Source: JAXDBW01 sp034678405
Lineage (GTDB): Bacteria; Patescibacteriota; Patescibacteriia; UBA10025; JAHIVO01
Assembly (NCBI GenBank): GCA_034678405.1
Contig: JAXDBW010000071.1
Coordinates: forward strand, 1 to 25,616
Direction: 5' to 3'
DNA length: 25,616 nt
The position numbers and the translations under genes are program-made. Below the pieces are notes generated by a model. That model was not told where the DNA came from. It searched no databases and saw only the letters and a program-made list of their open reading frames with translations. Shown piece after piece: positions 1 through 7,593 of the stretch (its first letter is position 1; each line of letters starts with the position of its first letter).

Positions 1-387
1 GCGGCTCGAATTATCACCTCATCGGCCGACCCTAATGCCCGCGTTATCTTTGGTTCGGTGATTGATGAGGCACTCAAGGATCAGATCAAGATTACTGTCA
101 TTGCGACCGGATTTGGTGGCAAGCAGAAGCCGGCAAAAAAGATCGAGCCGATGAGCTTTGGAGAATTTGAAAAAAAAGACGAGCCTCGACCGAGTTTTAG
201 CTCGAGCTCCATGAGACCGAAGCCGACCGCGCGTCCTAGCCGAAGTACCGAGATACATGAACCCTCGCGCCCGGCACGACCTGAGCCGCCGCGTCCGACT
301 CGGCCAGAGCCGTCAGAATCGTCAAGCGACTCCAGTGATGATGAAGACCTCGAGATTCCTGCCTTCATTCGGAAGAAAATGATGTAA
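1..387 (+). CDS. ftsZ: Cell division protein FtsZ, C-terminal part (5' truncated)
   Basis: The frame is open from base 1 and ends at TAA 385-387. FtsZ is the tubulin-like GTPase that forms the cytokinetic ring. What remains is the end of the C-terminal tubulin-like domain: SADPNARVIFGSVIDE followed by the ITVIATGF strand, both typical of FtsZ. After that come about 75 residues of charged, Pro/Arg/Ser-rich linker containing RPARPEPPRPTRPEP, a Ser/Asp stretch, and the tail DLEIPAFIRKK. That tail matches the conserved C-terminal peptide (D-IPAF-R-like) which in other bacteria binds FtsA and similar membrane tethers. The N-terminal GTPase domain lies outside the window. I see no convincing terminator after it; nrdR downstream has its own promoter. 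Confidence 0.95.
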   Translation, partial: AARIITSSADPNARVIFGSVIDEALKDQIKITVIATGFGGKQKPAKKIEPMSFGEFEKKDEPRPSFSSSSMRPKPTARPSRSTEIHEPSRPARPEPPRPTRPEPSESSSDSSDDEDLEIPAFIRKKMM

Positions 388-515
388 CAAATGAAGGGAC
401 ACCTACGGTTCCCCTGCGTCACATCTTTTCCCTCCATGTCTATCGTTCGCCCGGAATGAATCCGCGGCTTGGCAATCTTTAGCTATTTTTAATACGTGCT
501 GATGAGGCCCGCTGC

Positions 516-544
516 TTGTCAAAGGCCTGTGTTTATTGTATACT
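516..544 (+). promoter_or_regulatory. Sigma70-type promoter of nrdR
   Basis: TTGTCA at 516-521 and TATACT at 539-544 are separated by exactly 17 bases. The predicted transcription start is near 551, giving a leader of about 47 nt before nrdR. The flanks can pair around the -35 box (AGGCC ... GGCCT). A strong AGGAGGAG at 553-560 lies 37 bases before the nrdR ATG, too far to serve it, and the frame opened right after it hits a stop. Confidence 0.75.
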
Positions 545-597
545 GCGGCTGCAGGAGGAGTTATTTCCCTTATTATTTTTGAGTGTACTGATACCCT

Positions 598-1086
598 ATG
601 CGCTGTCCAGCCTGTCATCACGAAGACACCCGCGTCAATGATTCGCGCCTGGTTAGTGACGGTATGGCGATCCGCCGCCGCCGTGAATGTGCTAAATGTG
701 GTTTTCGATTCTCTACCTATGAAGAGGTGGAAATTTTGAATCTCGCGGTGACCAAACGTGATGGTCGTCGCGAACCATATTCAAAAGATAAACTCGAGAT
801 GGGCCTGAAGAAAGCCTTTGAAAAGCGCCCCATCACGCACGACGAGTTTAAACGCCTCGTCAATAAAATAGAACGCGATATCCAGATGGCCGGCAAGGAT
901 GAAATAAAAAGTAGTGAGATCGGTGAAATAATCATGCGTAACCTGAAGCGCAAAGACCAGGTGGCATACATCCGTTTTGCTTCGGTCTACCGGTCATTTA
1001 AAGATGCGAAGACATTCCAGCAAGAGCTCAAAAAATTGATCAATAAAAAAGCTCCTCCGCGTACTACCGCGAAGAAGAAAAAATAG
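598..1086 (+). CDS. nrdR: Transcriptional repressor NrdR
   Basis: 162 aa, close to the usual 150-160 aa. NrdR is a nucleotide-sensing repressor of ribonucleotide reductase genes. The N-terminal zinc ribbon is intact: CPAC (C3, C6) and CAKC (C31, C34), with the family signature around RRRRECAKCGFRFSTYEE. An ATP-cone domain follows at about residues 49-139 (VTKRDGRREPYSKDKL ... QVAYIRFASVYRSFKD). The C-terminus carries an extra Lys/Arg-rich tail. The start at 598 gives the canonical MRCP N-terminus although no good ribosome-binding site lies next to it. It leads a group of closely spaced genes of envelope type. No nrd genes or clear NrdR boxes occur in this window, so its targets lie elsewhere. 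Confidence 0.96.
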   Translation: MRCPACHHEDTRVNDSRLVSDGMAIRRRRECAKCGFRFSTYEEVEILNLAVTKRDGRREPYSKDKLEMGLKKAFEKRPITHDEFKRLVNKIERDIQMAGKDEIKSSEIGEIIMRNLKRKDQVAYIRFASVYRSFKDAKTFQQELKKLINKKAPPRTTAKKKK

Positions 1087-1114
1087 GAGGGGTTAAGCAA
1101 ATAATATCAATAGT

Positions 1115-1612
1115 ATGAAACGGATTAGTCATATTGGCTTCACCATCACTATGCTTGGCATGCTCGCCGTTGGTCTGGTGGCGTTTAGTGTGCTCGGATT
1201 TTTTGTGGATCGAGACATAACTCAATTGTCCGTTGCGACTCCACAGGTGACCGTGCCTCAGCAAGGGGGGCGAGTAGCTGGCGTATCGGTTGAGCCGATT
1301 GGTCAGGCGAGTGTAATTATTGATGACAAGTCTGGCGCCGAACCGCTGCAGGTGGATTTTCCAGTGACCCCAGGCATGACCGTCTATGATATCATGCAGC
1401 GCGTCACTCAGGCATTCGACCTCAATTACGAGGTGGCTCAGGGGCCACTGGGGTATCTGACAAAAACCATTGGCAGCGCCACGAATGGTACAAACGATTC
1501 ATACTGGCAGTATGCGATCAACGATCGCACGCCAGTTGAACCTATCAACACCCGAGTGATTCACCCGGGTGACGTGATTCGTTTTACCTTTGTTCAGCAA
1601 AAAGGCCAATAA
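1115..1612 (+). CDS. Membrane-anchored DUF4430 domain protein
   Basis: 165 aa. Residues about 7-31 form one N-terminal hydrophobic segment (signal anchor) with positive residues before it, so the rest should be extracytoplasmic. The C-terminal 90 residues (PLQVDFPVTPGMTVYDIM ... YWQYAINDRTPVEPINTRVIHPGDVIRFTF) fit DUF4430, the small beta fold related to the C-terminal domain of transcobalamin: the W-x-Y-x-I-N motif, then a GD-x-I-x-F strand. In other proteins this fold occurs in ligand-binding and surface proteins; no ligand can be named here. An AGGAGGGG at 1085-1092 overlaps the end of nrdR, 22 bases before the ATG, which is too far for ordinary initiation. The gene lies 28 bases after nrdR and 9 bases before the next gene, so co-transcription is likely. 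Confidence 0.75.
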   Translation: MKRISHIGFTITMLGMLAVGLVAFSVLGFFVDRDITQLSVATPQVTVPQQGGRVAGVSVEPIGQASVIIDDKSGAEPLQVDFPVTPGMTVYDIMQRVTQAFDLNYEVAQGPLGYLTKTIGSATNGTNDSYWQYAINDRTPVEPINTRVIHPGDVIRFTFVQQKGQ

Positions 1613-1621
1613 CAAATTCTC

Positions 1622-2560
1622 ATGCCTTCATATCAGCGTTACCAGCCTCGTTACTCATCCACGGCACCCTCATCACGCCGCGCCGGTTCGCGGTGGGGAA
1701 AAATTATTGGACTCGTCGGCGTTGCCATCGTGCTCTACCTTATCATCCGAGCGGTACTGGGGGGGCCGGGTGATCCCGAGCTCGTCGATGGTACTAATCA
1801 GCCGATTGTGAATGATCAGATTACGAGCGAAGTGATGATAAACAGTGATACAGCCAATAGCAACGAGAATAGCAACACTAATCTCAATACAAATACAAAT
1901 GCCAATTCGAACGCCAATGCTAATATGGCTGTGACTACTGTCGAGGCAACGAGCTGTGATCGAGTTTTTTCACGTGGCGATGCGACCGAGAAACAGGTGA
2001 GCCTCACCTTCAATGTCGGCACTACCAAAGAAGGCGAGCTCAGCACCGTCCTGCAGGGCCTCCAATCAGCAAACGTCCCAGCGGATTTCTTTATCCGGGG
2101 GGATGTTGCCGAAGAGAATCCCGAGTTGGTCACTATGATCCATTCGGCGGGGTTCCCACTCTACAACCTCACCTATAGTCACCAGCGGGCGACCGATCTC
2201 TCGGCCGCAGAGCTCGTCGATGAACTCGATACTGCGAGTGCGGCAATCAGTGATGCGGGCGGCGGGACCGGAAAACCATTTTTCCGGCCACCCTATGGTG
2301 CGGCCGATGAGAGCGTGGTCGAGACCGCGGCTGACGAGGGGTACTGTACGGTCACCTGGACTGTCGACGCACTTGATTGGTCAACCGATTATACCGCGGC
2401 CACCTCCAAACAACGGGTACTTGATACTATTGGTAATGGAGCCATCATCTTGATGCAGGCTGCTAATGCGACGACTGCAGAGATTATTCCTGGTTTGATT
2501 ACCGAGCTGCAGAATGAGGGATATGAGATAGTTAATTTGAAAACAAACCTCGGTCTCTAG
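1622..2560 (+). CDS. Membrane-anchored NodB-type polysaccharide deacetylase homologue, probably catalytically inactive
   Basis: 312 aa: a basic cytoplasmic N-terminus (1-27), one membrane helix (28-46), an Asn/Thr/Ala-rich low-complexity linker (about 78-102), then a NodB-like carbohydrate esterase 4 domain (about 125-312). The scaffold motifs FFRPPYG (220-226) and DALDW (249-253) are intact. The metal and catalytic motifs are not. TFDDG is TFNVG (129-133), so both the catalytic-base Asp and the metal-ligand Asp are changed. The H-T/S-x-x-H motif reads NLTYSHQ (182-188), with only the second His kept. The C-terminal L-x-H motif reads ILMQ. I infer a pseudoenzyme, perhaps glycan-binding, facing outward. 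It starts 9 bases after the previous stop, without a Shine-Dalgarno site. Confidence 0.82.
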   Translation: MPSYQRYQPRYSSTAPSSRRAGSRWGKIIGLVGVAIVLYLIIRAVLGGPGDPELVDGTNQPIVNDQITSEVMINSDTANSNENSNTNLNTNTNANSNANANMAVTTVEATSCDRVFSRGDATEKQVSLTFNVGTTKEGELSTVLQGLQSANVPADFFIRGDVAEENPELVTMIHSAGFPLYNLTYSHQRATDLSAAELVDELDTASAAISDAGGGTGKPFFRPPYGAADESVVETAADEGYCTVTWTVDALDWSTDYTAATSKQRVLDTIGNGAIILMQAANATTAEIIPGLITELQNEGYEIVNLKTNLGL

Positions 2561-2562
2561 CT

Positions 2563-3039
2563 ATGAAACGATACCTGCCGATGCTCATTGGAATATTGCT
2601 CGTCCTCGCCGTTGTGGCGGTGTATTTATCATACCGTACTCTCAACCAAGAACCGATCCCCACCAGTCAGCCCGCACTTACCAATGAGGGTCAGCCGGTC
2701 GAATGCTATACCGATGCCGATTGCATGGTCGCGGGGTGCTCAGGCACACTCTGCGTCCCACGAGATGAGCAGCGCGGGATCGTAACGACTTGTGAATATA
2801 AAGAAGAGTACGCCTGCTTTGCCAATGATAATTGTCTCTGCGTACATAATAAATGTAATTGGCAGGGGAGTGAACTGTTTCGTCGCTGTGTGGATCAACT
2901 CCAAGGAGTGGACTGTTCCACGCTAACAGGTGCGGCGTTAGAGCAGTGTGAAGCAGAGCAGGGTGAAACTGGCACATGCGCGGGTTTGACGGGATTTGAC
3001 TATATAGAATGCCAACAGGGTAGAGCGGTGACCCCGTGA
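2563..3039 (+). CDS. Membrane-anchored Cys-rich protein (eight-cysteine-cluster type)
   Basis: 158 aa, starting 2 bases after the preceding stop. Residues 4-23 are a hydrophobic signal anchor with no lipobox Cys. The exported part has a dense cysteine pattern: C-x5-C-x4-C-x4-C (CYTDADCMVAGCSGTLC), then CEYKEEYACF, then C-x-C-x4-C-x-W. This spacing resembles the eight-Cys-cluster domain seen in small secreted proteins of uncultured bacteria and archaea; the assignment is from memory of the pattern. Further Cys residues follow in the last 50 residues. Cysteines in a secreted protein suggest disulfides or metal binding. It is probably the last gene of the nrdR group. Function unknown. Confidence 0.65.
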   Translation: MKRYLPMLIGILLVLAVVAVYLSYRTLNQEPIPTSQPALTNEGQPVECYTDADCMVAGCSGTLCVPRDEQRGIVTTCEYKEEYACFANDNCLCVHNKCNWQGSELFRRCVDQLQGVDCSTLTGAALEQCEAEQGETGTCAGLTGFDYIECQQGRAVTP

Positions 3040-3049
3040 TTGAAATAGA

Positions 3050-3092
3050 ACGCACTCTCGTGCGTATAGATCTAGTGCACGCCATGCACGTT
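3050..3092. other. Small hairpins between the Cys-rich protein gene and htrA
   Basis: ACGCAC (3050-3055) and GTGCGT (3060-3065) form a perfect 6-bp stem with a TCTC loop. A second short stem, GTGCA-cgcca-TGCAC, follows directly. No T-tract comes after either, so a factor-independent terminator is not supported. They may protect an mRNA 3' end or weakly attenuate transcription. Confidence 0.35.
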
Positions 3093-3122
3093 TTGGGGTA
3101 CCGTTCGTACGTGCTCGACTAA

Positions 3123-3131
3123 TGTTATAAT
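3123..3131 (+). promoter_or_regulatory. Extended -10 promoter of the htrA-like gene
   Basis: TGTTATAAT is a perfect extended -10 element (TGn plus TATAAT at 3126-3131). The -35 region is poor, as is usual for extended -10 promoters. The predicted start near 3138 leaves a leader of only about 11 nt before ATG 3149, with no Shine-Dalgarno site. Confidence 0.6.
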
Positions 3132-3148
3132 CAGTAATACTCTACTAT

Positions 3149-4444
3149 ATGCCACAACAGAGTACCGTCCCATCATCACCCAAGCCGATGAGTTCCAGTC
3201 AGCCGAATAAAAAGACCCCCTCACTCCAGACGCTGATTGTGACCGTCGCGATCATCAGTGTCCTTTTTGGTGGGGCTGCCGGGTTCCTGGTGAGCGGACT
3301 GGTGCGGACCAATCCCAGCATCGGTGATTGGGTTGATCAAAATATATTTGGGGCGACTCCACAGGCGGTGACCACTGCCACTTCGTCCCAGACGCTCCCT
3401 GTCACGACTGAGGAATCGGCGACCGTGTCGACCGTCGATGCAGTATCGCCAGCCGTCGTGAGCGTCGTTATTACCCAGGACCTGAGCAAGATATATAATA
3501 TGACTGGCCCTCAGGCCACCCCGTTTGATGATTTTTTTCAGTTTAATTTCCCCCAACAAATACAGCCGGAGGGTAAGCAGGAAGTCGGCGCTGGCACTGG
3601 ATTTATCATAACCTCTGATGGAATGATCTTGACAAATAAGCACGTGGTGTCAGAGCAAGGGGCAGAATATACCGTCGTGATGAATGATGGTGCCCAGTAT
3701 GAAGCGTCGGTGCTCGACACAGATCCATTTAATGACTTAGCACTGCTCAAGATTGACGCGACTGATTTACCAACGGTGAAACTCGGCGATTCTGATTCAC
3801 TGCAAATTGGTCAAACCGTGATCGCAATCGGTAATGCGCTCGGTGAATATTCAAACACAGTTACTCGCGGAGTTATCTCGGGTTTATCGCGGACGGTGAC
3901 GGCCGGGAGTACTAGTGGTCAGTCAGAGACGCTTGAGGACATCGTCCAAACTGACGCGGCGATCAATTTTGGTAATTCCGGCGGACCACTACTTAATCTG
4001 GCTGGGGAAGTGGTTGGTGTGAATACTGCGATCAGTAGTCAGGGTCAGCTGGTGGGCTTTGCTATTCCGATTAATCAAGCCAAGACGGTCATTGAAAGTG
4101 TGCAGAAATATGGCCACATCGTCCGGCCGTATCTCGGGGTACGGTATATACTGATCACCGATACTATTGCTAAACAGAATAACCTCGATGTCGACTATGG
4201 CGCTCTGATCGTCCGCGGTGACCAGCCGTCCGACCTCGCTATCGTCCCGGGCAGTCCGGCGGATAAAGCTGGTCTCCAGGAGAATGACATCATTCTCGAG
4301 GTCAATGGTGTGCAGATCGACACAGATCATAGTCTGGCGCATGAGTTGCAAAAGAATCAACCAGGTGATACGGTAACCCTGAAGATTCTCAGCAAGGGAG
4401 ATGAAAAAACAATCTCGGCCACTCTTGAGGAATTAGACAATTAA
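3149..4444 (+). CDS. HtrA/DegP-family trypsin-like serine protease with one PDZ domain
   Basis: 431 aa. A cytoplasmic Ser/Pro-rich tail (1-25) is followed by one membrane helix (about 28-52), then a Thr/Ser-rich linker and an extracytoplasmic protease domain. The catalytic triad is complete: His165 in TNKHVV, Asp196 in NDLALLKID, Ser277 in GNSGGPLLN. A single PDZ domain covers about 330-425 (PYLGVRY ... GSPADKAGLQENDIILEVNG). The layout is that of membrane-anchored HtrA quality-control proteases (DegS/HtrA type), which degrade or refold damaged exported proteins. The window encodes many exported proteins that could be clients. It has its own promoter and is followed after 11 bases by a small gene probably in the same transcript. 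Orthology to a specific deg gene cannot be settled, so no symbol is given. Confidence 0.94.
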   Translation: MPQQSTVPSSPKPMSSSQPNKKTPSLQTLIVTVAIISVLFGGAAGFLVSGLVRTNPSIGDWVDQNIFGATPQAVTTATSSQTLPVTTEESATVSTVDAVSPAVVSVVITQDLSKIYNMTGPQATPFDDFFQFNFPQQIQPEGKQEVGAGTGFIITSDGMILTNKHVVSEQGAEYTVVMNDGAQYEASVLDTDPFNDLALLKIDATDLPTVKLGDSDSLQIGQTVIAIGNALGEYSNTVTRGVISGLSRTVTAGSTSGQSETLEDIVQTDAAINFGNSGGPLLNLAGEVVGVNTAISSQGQLVGFAIPINQAKTVIESVQKYGHIVRPYLGVRYILITDTIAKQNNLDVDYGALIVRGDQPSDLAIVPGSPADKAGLQENDIILEVNGVQIDTDHSLAHELQKNQPGDTVTLKILSKGDEKTISATLEELDN

Positions 4445-4455
4445 TAATAATATCC

Positions 4456-4905
4456 ATGTCCGAACGAATACCATCATCACTTACCGAGCCCCAAGGCGAC
4501 AAACAGATACCGCTTGCGGATATGCCAGAAAAACGGATTGAGGCTGATGAGATCACGGGATTGGAGAGCCAGCGGGAAGTGTTTGAGCAGCTATATCGGT
4601 TGGTTAAGCAACTCGACCCAGAGGGAACTACCCCCTATACGAATTTGCGTGATAAGAGCCGAGAATTAACGAAGATCACAAACGCCATGGCGAATACGCT
4701 CCGAGATGGCGGTGCCGTGGCTCGGGCGGACGAACTAGTGGAGTATATCGTTGATTCTATTCATCAGTTTGATAGTCCAGATCAATTTGCAGAGCATCTG
4801 ATCGACCGGACCGCGTTGCCGGAAGGGGATGATTTAGAATTCAATACACACTATCGAGCGGGGCTCAGCGTCGAGCACGAAGCAGACCAGCGAACAGCTG
4901 CGTAA
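4456..4905 (+). CDS. Small acidic protein of unknown function
   Basis: 149 aa, not recognised. It has no signal peptide or membrane segment and is rich in Glu/Asp. It is probably mostly helical: residues 35-52 and 66-104 look amphipathic (FEQLYRLVKQLDP; ELTKITNAMANTLRDGG). It begins 11 bases after the HtrA-like gene without a Shine-Dalgarno site and ends just before a strong terminator, so it is probably the second gene of that transcript. The coding call rests on its length, the operon spacing and the terminator position. Confidence 0.65.
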   Translation: MSERIPSSLTEPQGDKQIPLADMPEKRIEADEITGLESQREVFEQLYRLVKQLDPEGTTPYTNLRDKSRELTKITNAMANTLRDGGAVARADELVEYIVDSIHQFDSPDQFAEHLIDRTALPEGDDLEFNTHYRAGLSVEHEADQRTAA

Positions 4906-4920
4906 TCCGTGTAATAAAAG

Positions 4921-4955
4921 AGCCCGGGCACCTTTCTTGAGTGCTCGGGCTTTTT
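4921..4955 (+). terminator. Rho-independent terminator
   Basis: AGCCCGGGCAC (4921-4931) pairs with GTGCTCGGGCT (4941-4951) as an 11-bp stem with one G-U pair and a 9-base loop, followed by five T residues. An A-rich run on the left side means it may also stop glnA transcripts arriving from the other strand. It separates the convergent htrA-like operon and glnA. Confidence 0.92.
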
Positions 4956-4973
4956 AGTTCCTCCTGATTGAGA

Positions 4974-6305
4974 TCAGAGACTGAGATATCGACCGATTTC
5001 GAAGTCGGTCACCGTAGTCAGCAGCGACTGCAGCTCCAGCTCTTTATTTGCGATCAGGTGATCGAAAATGTGCGGCCCGAGCGCTGTACGCATCAGCTCG
5101 GATTCCCTGAATGCAGCAATTGCTCCTTCCAGCGTGTGGGGGAGCATCTGGATGCCCAGCTTCGTCTTTTCTTCAGCAGACAAATGAAAGATGTCCTGTT
5201 CGACCGGATCGGGCATCTTCGTTTCCTGCTTGATACCATCGAGGCCGGCTGCCAGCATGGCTGTCAGGGCCAGGTACGGATTGCACGCCGGATCAGGATT
5301 CCGAAGCTCGATGCGGGTCCCGCGAGCAGACTTGCTGAGCGGTATCCGCACCAGGGATGACCGATTGCGGCGGCCACAGCATATGTACGTCGGCGCCTCA
5401 AATCCCGGCACCAGTCGCTTGTATGAATTCAGCCACTGATTGGTGATCAGGCACATACTCTGGACATGGTGCAGGATGCCGCCGACATAGCGCTGACCCA
5501 TCTCGGACAAGCCGAAGGGATCATCGGGATCATGGAAGAGGTTTTCACCGCCATCTTTCTTGCAGAGCGACTGGTGCACATGCATCCCGCTGCCGTTGAT
5601 GCCGGCAATAGGCTTCGGCATAAACGAAGCAATGATTCCGAGCTCCATGGCCGTTTCCTTGATGGCCATCTTGATGAGTAGTATCTTGTCCGCGATACTG
5701 AGCGCGTCGCCGTAGATTGGGTCAATCTCGTGCTGACTGGGCGCGACTTCATGATGGAGGGTTTCGAATGCGATACCCATCTCCATCAGTGCCTTCATGG
5801 CACGCTTCCGGGCCCGGGTGCCGAGATCGCCGAGCGTCGCGTCGAAATAGCCGGCTTTGTCGAGTAGTTCGGGAGCGCCATTCGGCCGGAAATAGAAGAA
5901 CTCTATCTCAGGGCCGAAATTCGCCACGGTGCCCTCGGGCAGATTCTCGATCGCACGCCGAAGCGCACCACGGGGATCGCCTGGGTAGGGTTGGTCATCG
6001 GCCGTCTTCACATCGCAGAAGACAAAGCCGATCTTCGCATCATCGACCAGCCATGGCAGTGTCACCGAGGTCGTGATGTCCGGAACGATCATCAGATCTG
6101 ACTCTTCGATCCGGGCATACCCCTCGATGGACGAGCCGTCAATTGACTGACCTTCGTCGATCACTCTTTTGAACTGTTCGATGGTGGCGGTCACTACCTT
6201 GACATTGCCGAGGATGTCGGTAAATCCCAGGCGGACAAACGCGATCTTTTCATCTTCCATTTTTTTGAGAAGACCTTCCTTGTCCTTGATTTCTCCATAC
6301 TTCAT
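4974..6305 (-). CDS. glnA: Type I glutamine synthetase
   Basis: 443 aa, the usual length of GSI-alpha enzymes. It makes glutamine from glutamate, ammonia and ATP in the cytoplasm; glutamine is also the amino donor for GlmS, encoded next door. Visible signatures: the beta-grasp start with DGSSIEGYARIEESDL, metal and glutamate site regions around EIEFFYF and HHEVAPSQHEID, the NGSGMHVHQS motif, and GRRNRSSLVRIP. I do not see the adenylylated Tyr region of the GSI-beta type. Start: GGAGGA at 6311-6316 lies 5 bases before the ATG, one of the few good ribosome-binding sites outside the 14.6-18.5 kb block. It is transcribed divergently from prfB under its own promoter, with a leader of about 109 nt. 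Confidence 0.97.
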   Translation of the reverse strand: MKYGEIKDKEGLLKKMEDEKIAFVRLGFTDILGNVKVVTATIEQFKRVIDEGQSIDGSSIEGYARIEESDLMIVPDITTSVTLPWLVDDAKIGFVFCDVKTADDQPYPGDPRGALRRAIENLPEGTVANFGPEIEFFYFRPNGAPELLDKAGYFDATLGDLGTRARKRAMKALMEMGIAFETLHHEVAPSQHEIDPIYGDALSIADKILLIKMAIKETAMELGIIASFMPKPIAGINGSGMHVHQSLCKKDGGENLFHDPDDPFGLSEMGQRYVGGILHHVQSMCLITNQWLNSYKRLVPGFEAPTYICCGRRNRSSLVRIPLSKSARGTRIELRNPDPACNPYLALTAMLAAGLDGIKQETKMPDPVEQDIFHLSAEEKTKLGIQMLPHTLEGAIAAFRESELMRTALGPHIFDHLIANKELELQSLLTTVTDFEIGRYLSL

Positions 6306-6420
6306 AGTATTCCTCCAGACGGGGAGTTGGTTGTTGTAGGTACAATATTTGCATCAGCAAGACAGGGGAGTCCCCTGGTTGGTACATTCCTCCTTCCATA
6401 TTTGTTTTTGGTATTACGTC

Positions 6421-6449
6421 AGTATAGAGGTGGCCAGGTGAGGCGTCAA
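6421..6449 (-). promoter_or_regulatory. Sigma70 promoter of glnA
   Basis: On the minus strand, TTGACG (6444-6449) and TATACT (6421-6426) are spaced by exactly 17 bases. The predicted start near 6414 gives a leader of about 109 nt. The leader holds a perfect hairpin, CAGGGG-ACT-CCCCTG (6362-6376). I see no glutamine-riboswitch consensus in it. Confidence 0.78.
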
Positions 6450-6454
6450 ATGGG

Positions 6455-6484
6455 CTGGCAGAAAGCCCTATTTTCCGGTATGAT
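6455..6484 (+). promoter_or_regulatory. Candidate promoter of prfB
   Basis: CTGGCA (6455-6460) and TATGAT (6479-6484) are 18 bases apart. The predicted start at about 6491 nearly coincides with the prfB ATG at 6492. It abuts the divergent glnA promoter, so the two may compete or share control. Confidence 0.45.
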
Positions 6485-6491
6485 AGATGAT

Positions 6492-7589
6492 ATGAAAGAA
6501 CTACTTGAACGACTGGAGGCGCTCACCCAGAAGATTACCCGCACCTGGCGGATCCTAAACCTGGATCGACAACGGGACGAAATGAAGTCTCTTGAGTTTG
6601 AGATGGCTGAGCCAGATTTCTGGAACGATCCCGAGGCGGCCAAGACAAAAAGCAAACGGCTCGATGAGATCAAGACCGAGCTGGAGAAGTGGGAGCGAAT
6701 CAAGGCAGACGTCGATGATGCGACTCATCTCGTGCAGGATAGCCTCACCGCAAACGATGATAGCCTGAAGCAGGATATTGAGAACCGTACGGCTGAGCTA
6801 GAGCAAGAGTTTGATTCGCTGGAATTCTACATCATGCTGTCGGGTAAATACGACACGCGAAATGCGATCGTTGCTATCCACGCCGGCGCTGGCGGTGTCG
6901 ATGCCCAGGATTGGGCGGCGATGCTGATGCGGATGTATCTGCGGTATGCTGAGCAGAAGGGCTGGTCAGTGCGGGTCGTCGATGAATCAGTCGGTCAAGA
7001 AGCCGGGATCAAGAGCGCGACATTTGAAGTGAACGGTCGCTATGCCTATGGCCACCTCCGGGCGGAGGCCGGCGTCCACCGGCTGGTCCGCATCTCACCG
7101 TATGATGCGGAAAAAATGCGTCATACTTCATTTGCGCTCGTCGAAGTGTTGCCGGAAATGGACGACGCTGATGATGTCAATCTGAATGAAGAGGATCTCC
7201 GTATTGACACATTCATGTCGTCAGGGCATGGCGGGCAGTCGGTGAATACCACGTACTCCGCGGTCCGTATTGTGCACGTGCCGACGGGCATCACGGTGTC
7301 ATGCCAAAACGAGCGCTCGCAGCAGCAGAACAAAGAAACCGCACTGAAGATTCTCAAGAGTAAATTGCAAACGCTGCAGCTCGAGGAGCAGCAGAAAGAA
7401 AAGCAAGCCCTGCGGGGTGAGTACCAGGAGGCGGCCTGGGGCAACCAAGCTCGCTCGTATGTCCTTCATCCCTATAAACTCGCTAAGGATCACCGGACTA
7501 ACTACGAGGAGCAGGATGTCGAGGCGGTGCTCGATGGGAAGCTTGACAGCTTCATTGAGCACTATCTACGAGATACGGTACAATCATAA
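6492..7589 (+). CDS. prfB: Peptide chain release factor 2
   Basis: 365 aa from ATG 6492. A longer frame upstream adds a hydrophobic segment with no RF2 similarity and would cross both divergent promoters, so I reject it; ATG 6480 is a minor alternative. RF2 reads UGA and UAA stops and triggers peptide release. It has an N-terminal helical domain ending in EPDFWND, the GAGGVDAQDWA core, and the catalytic GGQ in SSGHGGQSVNTTYSAVR. The stop-recognition tripeptide reads SPY (RISPYDAEKMRHTSF) rather than the usual SPF. The in-frame UGA programmed frameshift found near codon 25 of many prfB genes is absent: the frame is continuous. Only 4 bases separate it from glmS, so the two are co-transcribed. 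Confidence 0.95.
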   Translation: MKELLERLEALTQKITRTWRILNLDRQRDEMKSLEFEMAEPDFWNDPEAAKTKSKRLDEIKTELEKWERIKADVDDATHLVQDSLTANDDSLKQDIENRTAELEQEFDSLEFYIMLSGKYDTRNAIVAIHAGAGGVDAQDWAAMLMRMYLRYAEQKGWSVRVVDESVGQEAGIKSATFEVNGRYAYGHLRAEAGVHRLVRISPYDAEKMRHTSFALVEVLPEMDDADDVNLNEEDLRIDTFMSSGHGGQSVNTTYSAVRIVHVPTGITVSCQNERSQQQNKETALKILKSKLQTLQLEEQQKEKQALRGEYQEAAWGNQARSYVLHPYKLAKDHRTNYEEQDVEAVLDGKLDSFIEHYLRDTVQS

Positions 7590-7593
7590 CTAT

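Noticed and set aside
81..437. Antisense frame over ftsZ
   Set aside because: Its reading is a shadow of the Pro/Arg/Ser-rich FtsZ linker; no ribosome-binding site or family features.
388..597. RNA gene or terminator between ftsZ and nrdR
   Set aside because: Only a weak GGGA...TCCC pairing and no T-tract or RNA consensus apart from the nrdR promoter.
1850..1930. Tandem DNA repeat in the deacetylase gene (Asn/Thr/Ala codons)
   Set aside because: It is a low-complexity protein linker with irregular codons, not a regulatory or CRISPR-like repeat.
6327..6491. N-terminal extension of prfB from GTG 6327 with a hydrophobic stretch
   Set aside because: It has no RF2 similarity, lacks a ribosome-binding site and would span the divergent glnA promoter and the likely prfB promoter.
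6492..7589. Recoding of UGA to glycine as in some CPR lineages
   Set aside because: RF2 is present and several genes, including comEC, the metallo-beta-lactamase and the 80-aa gene, end naturally at TGA.
7417..7593. Upstream extension of glmS overlapping prfB
   Set aside because: GlmS needs Cys2 as N-terminal nucleophile; MCGIVGYIG at 7594 is the true start.
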